Under the pieces are notes generated by a model. The model was given only the letters and a program-made list of their open reading frames with translations, ran no database searches and was not told the DNA's origin. Of a DNA stretch of 64,000 nt, positions 59,339 through 64,000 are shown piece by piece. Each line of letters opens with the position of its first letter. Position 1 is the stretch's first letter. The translations under genes and the position numbers were made by a program. The DNA comes from RUG14130 sp045598325 (lineage in GTDB: Bacteria; Bacillota; Clostridia; Christensenellales; Aristaeellaceae): assembly GCA_045598325.1 (NCBI GenBank), contig JAZLLT010000065.1, positions 26,715-90,714 of the forward strand, read 5' to 3'.

Positions 59339-61420
59339 ATGACGCTGTCTGAAAATTACGGTTCCATGGTCTTCAACGATTCTGTCATGCAGCAACGCCT
59401 GCCGCACGATACTTACAGACAACTCAAGCACATTCTGGAAGAGGGCGGCGCGCTGGATCGCACCATCGCGGACATCGTCGCCAACGCCATGAAGGACTGG
59501 GCTTTGGAAAAGGGCGCGACCCATTTCACTCACTGGTTCCAGCCTATGACCGGCGTCACCGCGGAGAAGCACGATGCTTTCATCCGTCCCGTGGGCGACA
59601 AGGTCATCATGGAGTTCAGCGGCAAGGAACTCATCAAGGGTGAGTCCGATGCTTCCTCCTTCCCCTCCGGCGGTCTGCGCGCCACTTTCGAGGCCCGCGG
59701 CTACACCGCCTGGGATCCCACCTCATACGCCTTCATCAAAGAAAAAACGCTGTGCATCCCCACCGCGTTCTGTTCCTATACCGGCGAAGCCCTCGACAAG
59801 AAGACCCCGCTGCTGCGGAGCATGGAACTGATCAACCGTCAGGGACTGCGCATCACGAAACTGTTCGGCATGAATGCAAAAAAGATCGTGCCCTCCGTGG
59901 GCGCCGAGCAGGAATATTTCCTGATCGACCGCGCCCTTTATGAGAAGCGTCCCGACCTCATCTACACCGGGCGCACGCTCCTCGGTCACCGTCCCAGCAA
60001 AGGACAGGAACTGGACGACCATTTCTTCGGTGCCCTCAAGACCCGCGTCTCCGCCTTCATGCGGGATCTCGACGAGGAATTGTGGAATCTGGGCATCCCC
60101 GCCAAGACCTGCCACAACGAGTCCGCTCCCGCGCAGCACGAACTTGCCTGCGTGTATGAGAGCGTGAATGTGGCCGTCGACCATAACCAACTCACCATGG
60201 AGATCATGAAGAAGATCGCCAACCGTCACGGCATGGTGTGTCTGCTCCATGAGAAGCCCTTTGAGGGCATCAACGGATCCGGCAAGCATAATAACTGGTC
60301 CCTGCAGACGGATACCGGCGTGAACCTGCTGGATCCCGGCGACAATCCCGCCGAGAACCTCATGTTCCTCACCATCCTCTGTGCGGTCATTCAGGCGGTC
60401 CACGAGAATCAGGACCTGCTTCGCATCTCCGTTGCCAGCGCGGGCAACGATCAGCGTCTGGGCGGCTACGAAGCGCCTCCCGCCATCATCTCCATGTATC
60501 TGGGCGAGGATATCACCGCGGTGCTCTCCGCCATTTATAACGGCGGCAGCATCGACAAAAACGAGCATCAGTACATCAACAGCGGCGTCGGCTCCCTCTC
60601 CAAAGTACAGAAAGACAATACCGACCGCAACCGTACCTCCCCCTTCGCCTTCACCGGCAACAAGTTCGAGTTCCGTTCCGTCGGCTCCTCTTTCTCCATT
60701 TCGGATGCCAATGTAATCATCAACACCGCGGTCGCGGATAAACTGATGGCATTTGCCGACAAACTGGAAAAGGCGTCCTGTCTTTCCGACGGCGTATACG
60801 ATCTCGTGCGCGAAACCGTGTCGGAGCATGGCGCGATCCTGTTTAACGGCAATAACTACGCGCCCGAATGGGTCGTAGAAGCAAAGAGACGGGGACTCAT
60901 GATCCTGCCCACCACCGTGGACGCGCTTTCCGAGTTCGCGTCCGAGAAGAATATTTCCCTCTTCACCCGCCATGGTATTTTCAGCGAGACCGAGATCCAC
61001 TCCCGCAAGGAAGTCATGCTGGAGAATTACAGCAAGGTGGTCAACATCGAAGCCCACACGCTGCTGGACATGGTGCGCAGGGATGTACTTCCCGCCGTTC
61101 TGTCCTATGAGAGCGATCTGACCGACGGCGTCATCAAAAAGCAGCAGCTGCACCTCTCCGCAGGCGCGGACAGAGGCGTGCTGATCGCGCTGACCGACCT
61201 CAGCGACAGGATGTGGGAGGAATGTGAGAACCTCGACGAAGCCCTCATCCACGCTTCCGAAAGCGGCGAGAGCGGCGTGAAAGCCCGCCTGTTCGCGGAG
61301 GACATTCTCCCCCGCATGCGTTCCCTCCGTTCCTATGCCGACAAGGCAGAGGCGCTCACGGACGCGTCCCGCTGGCCCTATCCCAGTTACGGCGAACTGC
61401 TTTCCAGCGTACACGAATAA
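59339..61420 (+). CDS. glnN: Glutamine synthetase type III
   Basis: Joins ammonia to glutamate, ATP-dependent. 693 residues, the size of type III (GlnN) enzymes. Typical segments: SSFPSGGLRATFEARGYTAW, SVGAEQEYFLIDRALY, CHNESAPAQHELACVYE, GINGSGKHNNWSLQTD, NKFEFRSVGSSFSISD. The ATG at 59339 has AAAGGA 10 bases upstream. Strong promoter and biased codons suggest a main route of ammonia assimilation. Followed 18 bases later by argH. Confidence 0.96.
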   Translation: MTLSENYGSMVFNDSVMQQRLPHDTYRQLKHILEEGGALDRTIADIVANAMKDWALEKGATHFTHWFQPMTGVTAEKHDAFIRPVGDKVIMEFSGKELIKGESDASSFPSGGLRATFEARGYTAWDPTSYAFIKEKTLCIPTAFCSYTGEALDKKTPLLRSMELINRQGLRITKLFGMNAKKIVPSVGAEQEYFLIDRALYEKRPDLIYTGRTLLGHRPSKGQELDDHFFGALKTRVSAFMRDLDEELWNLGIPAKTCHNESAPAQHELACVYESVNVAVDHNQLTMEIMKKIANRHGMVCLLHEKPFEGINGSGKHNNWSLQTDTGVNLLDPGDNPAENLMFLTILCAVIQAVHENQDLLRISVASAGNDQRLGGYEAPPAIISMYLGEDITAVLSAIYNGGSIDKNEHQYINSGVGSLSKVQKDNTDRNRTSPFAFTGNKFEFRSVGSSFSISDANVIINTAVADKLMAFADKLEKASCLSDGVYDLVRETVSEHGAILFNGNNYAPEWVVEAKRRGLMILPTTVDALSEFASEKNISLFTRHGIFSETEIHSRKEVMLENYSKVVNIEAHTLLDMVRRDVLPAVLSYESDLTDGVIKKQQLHLSAGADRGVLIALTDLSDRMWEECENLDEALIHASESGESGVKARLFAEDILPRMRSLRSYADKAEALTDASRWPYPSYGELLSSVHE

Positions 61421-61438
61421 TCATCAGAGGTCACCGAT

Positions 61439-62815
61439 ATGAGCGAAAAACTTTGGGCGGGGCGCTTCACGAAGGCGCTCAGCGAAAACGCCAACGACTA
61501 TAACGCCTCCATCCGCTTCGACAAGCGCATGTACCGTCAGGACATCACCGGCTCCATGGCGCACGCCGCCATGTTGGCGAAGACCGGCATCATCTCCGCA
61601 GGCGAAGGCGAAAAAATCATCGAAGGCCTTTCCGGCATCCTTTCCGACATTGATGAAGGCAGGCTTGAAATCGACCTCAGCTGCGAAGACATCCACACCT
61701 TCGTAGAGCAGGAACTGACCCGCCGCATCGGCGACACGGGCAAGCGCCTGCACACCGCGCGCAGCCGCAACGATCAGGTGGCGCTGGATATCCGCCTGAC
61801 CCTGCGCAGCGAAAGCGAAGAGATCATCGACCTTCTCAAAAAACTCATTGCCGTCATCTGTGACAAGGCAGAAGCCTATTCCGACGCCATCATGCCCGGT
61901 TACACCCATCTGCAGCGGGCGCAGCCCATCACGCTGGGGCATCACCTCATGGCATACGCCCAGATGTTCCTGCGCGACATCAGCCGCATGCAGGATGCGG
62001 TCAAACGCATGAATGTGTGTCCTTTGGGCAGCGGCGCCCTCGCCGGTACCACCTTCCCCATCGACCGCGCGTTCACCGCGGAAAAACTGGGCTTTGACGG
62101 CGCGTGCCTGAACAGCCTCGACGGCGTTTCCGACCGCGATTTCTGCGTGGAAATCGGCTGCGCCCTCGCCCTCATCATGACCCATCTTTCCCGTTTCAGC
62201 GAGGAGATCATCCTCTGGTGCAGTTGGGAATTCAAGTACATCGAACTGGACGATGCCTATTCCACCGGCTCCTCCATCATGCCCCAGAAGAAAAATCCCG
62301 ACATCGCAGAACTGACCCGCGGAAAAGCGGGCCGCACCGTGGGCAATCTGGTCACCCTGCTCACCATGCTCAAGGGTCTCCCCCTTGCCTACAACAAGGA
62401 TATGCAGGAAGACAAAGAAGCCATCTTCGATTCCTTCGATACCGTGAATCTGGCGCTCACCGTGTTCGCGCCGATGCTGGACACCATGCGCGTCATCCCC
62501 GCCAACATGCGTCTGGCGGCGGCGAAGGGCTTCATCAATGCCACGGACTGCGCCGACTATCTTACCGCCAAGGGCATGCCCTTCCGCAGTGCCTACAAAG
62601 CCGTGGGCTCTCTGGTCGCCTACTGCATCGAAAAAGGTCTCACCCTTGAGACCGCGACCCTTGACGATTACAGACAGTTCAGCGATCTGTTCGATGAGGA
62701 TGTTTACGAGGCCATCAAGCTGGAGCGCTGCGTGGAAAAGCGCCGCTGCACCGGCGGCACCTCCCCCGAACAGGTGAAAAAGCAGATCAAAGCGGTCAGG
62801 GAACTGATCAAGTAA
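61439..62815 (+). CDS. argH: Argininosuccinate lyase
   Basis: Cleaves argininosuccinate to arginine and fumarate. 458 residues. Signature TGSSIMPQKKNPD with the catalytic Ser at 278/279; also TARSRNDQVALDIRL and the Thr-His pair in GYTHLQRAQPITLGHHL. No argG is adjacent. Probably co-transcribed with glnN and ended by the terminator at 62829. Confidence 0.96.
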   Translation: MSEKLWAGRFTKALSENANDYNASIRFDKRMYRQDITGSMAHAAMLAKTGIISAGEGEKIIEGLSGILSDIDEGRLEIDLSCEDIHTFVEQELTRRIGDTGKRLHTARSRNDQVALDIRLTLRSESEEIIDLLKKLIAVICDKAEAYSDAIMPGYTHLQRAQPITLGHHLMAYAQMFLRDISRMQDAVKRMNVCPLGSGALAGTTFPIDRAFTAEKLGFDGACLNSLDGVSDRDFCVEIGCALALIMTHLSRFSEEIILWCSWEFKYIELDDAYSTGSSIMPQKKNPDIAELTRGKAGRTVGNLVTLLTMLKGLPLAYNKDMQEDKEAIFDSFDTVNLALTVFAPMLDTMRVIPANMRLAAAKGFINATDCADYLTAKGMPFRSAYKAVGSLVAYCIEKGLTLETATLDDYRQFSDLFDEDVYEAIKLERCVEKRRCTGGTSPEQVKKQIKAVRELIK

Positions 62816-62828
62816 TAAATGGCATGTG

Positions 62829-62859
62829 AAAAGACGCTTCCTTACGGGAGCGTCTTTTT
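62829..62859 (+). terminator. Terminator of glnN-argH
   Basis: A 13-bp stem with one wobble (62829-62841 with about 62845-62857) that ends in TTTTT, 13 bases after the argH stop. Confidence 0.88.
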
Positions 62860-62862
62860 CGA

Positions 62863-62902
62863 CCTCATCTGTCGCCTTTGGCGACATCTTATGGCAAGAA
62901 GG
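62863..62902. repeat. Interspersed palindromic repeat, copy 2
   Basis: CCTCATC, then a 7-bp stem (62870-62876 with 62880-62886), then TCTTATGG and CAAGAAGG. Compared with copy 1 the stem bases co-vary (TGCCG/CGGCA against TGTCG/CGACA) and the second hairpin's left half is missing. Confidence 0.7.
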
Positions 62903-62923
62903 TTACGAGAAATGTCATATAAA

Positions 62924-62953
62924 CAATGCCCTCTCCTTGCAGAGAGGGCATTG
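62924..62953 (-). terminator. Terminator of the 5'-nucleotidase gene
   Basis: A perfect 12-bp stem (62942-62953 with 62924-62935), six-base loop; on the minus strand a short T-rich stretch (TTTAT) follows. 12 bases after the stop. Confidence 0.75.
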
Positions 62954-62965
62954 CCATGCGATTGA

Positions 62966-64000
62966 TTACTTGGCTTCAGGAACGACGGTGATGCGGCCTT
63001 CGCCCCAGATATCGCCGTACTGCTCGCCCACGGAACCGCCGAGGGTATCAACGATGTAGTCGATTACAGTCTCGTAGTCGTACTTGATCTCGTCCAGCAG
63101 GATGGGATCGCCCACGAAGCAGCAGGTTCCGTCGCCGCCGCTCTTGAGCAGGTAGTTGTGGGAAGCGAGAGTGTAGGTCTTTTCAAGATCCAGAGGCTCG
63201 CCGCCGACCATGACATTCTTGACGCGGTATTCGCCGGTAACGCCGGTGAAGTTGCCCTTATCGTCGTTGGTAACGGTGGAGGGCAGGTAGGTGTGGATCT
63301 CGTAGGTCAGACCGGACACATGGAGGAATCCGCCGTTCTCACCGGGTACGGCGCGGCTGGTCCACTCGAGAGCGTCCAGGATCTGCTGGCCGGTAACTTC
63401 CGCCATGCACAGGGCGTTGCCGAAGGGATGGCAGGACTGGATGTTGCCGAGGGTGATATCGCCCGCAGGCAGGGTGGCGCGGATACCGCCGCCGTTGACC
63501 ATGGCAATCTGAGCACCGGTAGCATCGCGGTAAGCATCAGCTACGAGGTCGCCCAGGTTGGTCTCGGTGTTGCGGATGACGCGGACACCGGTCTCGGGAT
63601 CACTGATGATCAGTTCCACATCGCTGTGAGCGACGACTTCGGCCAGCTTATCGTTGACGGAGTCGGTCTCCTTGGCGAGGATTTCGGAGAAGTCATTGGT
63701 GAGGCCCAGGAAGTCGATGGCGTTCTGCTCATACTCCCACTTGTAAAGACCGGTGGAGATGGAGCCGTCGGTGGCAATACGGCACCAGCCGATCGCCTGC
63801 AGCTTGGTTCCGCAGGCAGCCTGGGTGACGGGATCGCCGTCCTTGTTGAGGACCTTCTCCTGCTCGAGGATGCTGTGGCTGTGGCCATCCAGCAGCACAT
63901 CGATGCCGTTGGTGTTGGCGATCAGTTCGCTGCTCATCCAGGGAGAGCAGGTTTCTTCGATGCCGAGGTGGCTGAGAACCACGACGAGATCGGCGCCTTC
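62966..64000 (-). CDS. 5'-nucleotidase / 2',3'-cyclic phosphodiesterase family protein, N-terminus off the window
   Basis: The last 345 codons are present; the frame is open to base 64000, where it reads EGADLVVVLSHLG, so the start is outside. The metallophosphatase part shows VLLDGHSHS (metal-binding His). The C-terminal 5'-nucleotidase domain has LGDLVADAYRDATGAQIAMV, NGGGIRATLPAGDITLGNI and LASHNYLLKSGGDGTCCF. Such proteins are normally exported and release phosphate or nucleosides from nucleotides; the signal peptide is not visible here. Confidence 0.93.
   Translation of the reverse strand, partial: EGADLVVVLSHLGIEETCSPWMSSELIANTNGIDVLLDGHSHSILEQEKVLNKDGDPVTQAACGTKLQAIGWCRIATDGSISTGLYKWEYEQNAIDFLGLTNDFSEILAKETDSVNDKLAEVVAHSDVELIISDPETGVRVIRNTETNLGDLVADAYRDATGAQIAMVNGGGIRATLPAGDITLGNIQSCHPFGNALCMAEVTGQQILDALEWTSRAVPGENGGFLHVSGLTYEIHTYLPSTVTNDDKGNFTGVTGEYRVKNVMVGGEPLDLEKTYTLASHNYLLKSGGDGTCCFVGDPILLDEIKYDYETVIDYIVDTLGGSVGEQYGDIWGEGRITVVPEAK

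Overview
The window is about 64 kb of a GC-rich (55-60% by eye), densely packed bacterial chromosome. It most likely comes from an anaerobic member of the Clostridia (Bacillota). Supporting evidence: a pcrA-ligA pair, a yicC-rpoZ-coaBC run, MutS2, DnaD and DnaI-type primosome proteins, a trimeric NAD-linked [FeFe]-hydrogenase, a T-box leader, an S-box (SAM-I) riboswitch, type III glutamine synthetase, a Bce-type peptide-antibiotic resistance module, an LCP protein and GH127/GH78-like glycosidases. Strong AGGAGG ribosome binding sites and TTGACA-17-TATAAT promoters are common. I recognise no rRNA, tRNA, CRISPR array, prophage or intact insertion sequence. The species cannot be named from this sequence.

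Layout. (1) 1-6335, minus: pcrA, ligA, yicC, rpoZ and coaBC (cut by the left edge), driven by a promoter whose -35 lies in the loop of the preceding operon's terminator. (2) 6424-11489, minus: a tyrosine-type T-box leader followed by an aminotransferase, tyrS, a YigZ-type protein, an RluA-type pseudouridine synthase and a HAD phosphatase. (3) 11596-15879, plus: the three hydrogenase subunit genes. (4) 15919-17524, plus: an IMP dehydrogenase. (5) 17526-19125, minus: a decayed HepT-like toxin remnant, then metK under a SAM-I riboswitch. (6) 19183-27485, plus: eight overlapping genes from the DnaD/DnaI helicase-loading pair through a YbaK-type deacylase and TrkA/TrkH potassium uptake to a YprB-type nuclease and a TPR protein. 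(7) 27489-38604, minus: eight tightly spaced genes, namely LCP, U32 (RlhA-like), mutS2, HtrA, two tandem esterases, a PurO-like IMP cyclohydrolase and a nitrilase-GDPD fusion. (8) 38663-41305, plus: a membrane-anchored repeat protein and a DUF362 ferredoxin-like protein. (9) 41304-45890, minus: BceAB-like transporter and BceRS-like two-component system with a paired candidate operator. (10) 45886-47961, minus: TetR regulator and MATE pump. (11) 47995-50919, plus: a GH78-like glycosidase and a nitroreductase-like protein. (12) 51011-56498, minus: MscS, then a potABCD polyamine transporter led by an XRE-cupin regulator. (13) 56578-62857, plus: GH127 glycosidase, Lgt-like membrane protein, glnN and argH. 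(14) 62924-64000, minus: a 5'-nucleotidase cut by the right edge.

Most of this is core metabolism and information processing. The most interesting parts are the fused and coupled genes of region 7, the Tyr T-box that places an aminotransferase ahead of tyrS, several hairpins that enclose stop codons or promoter elements, the HepT fossil, two copies of a covarying palindromic repeat, and the operator-like pair upstream of the Bce-type transporter. I found no clearly new defence or mobile system.
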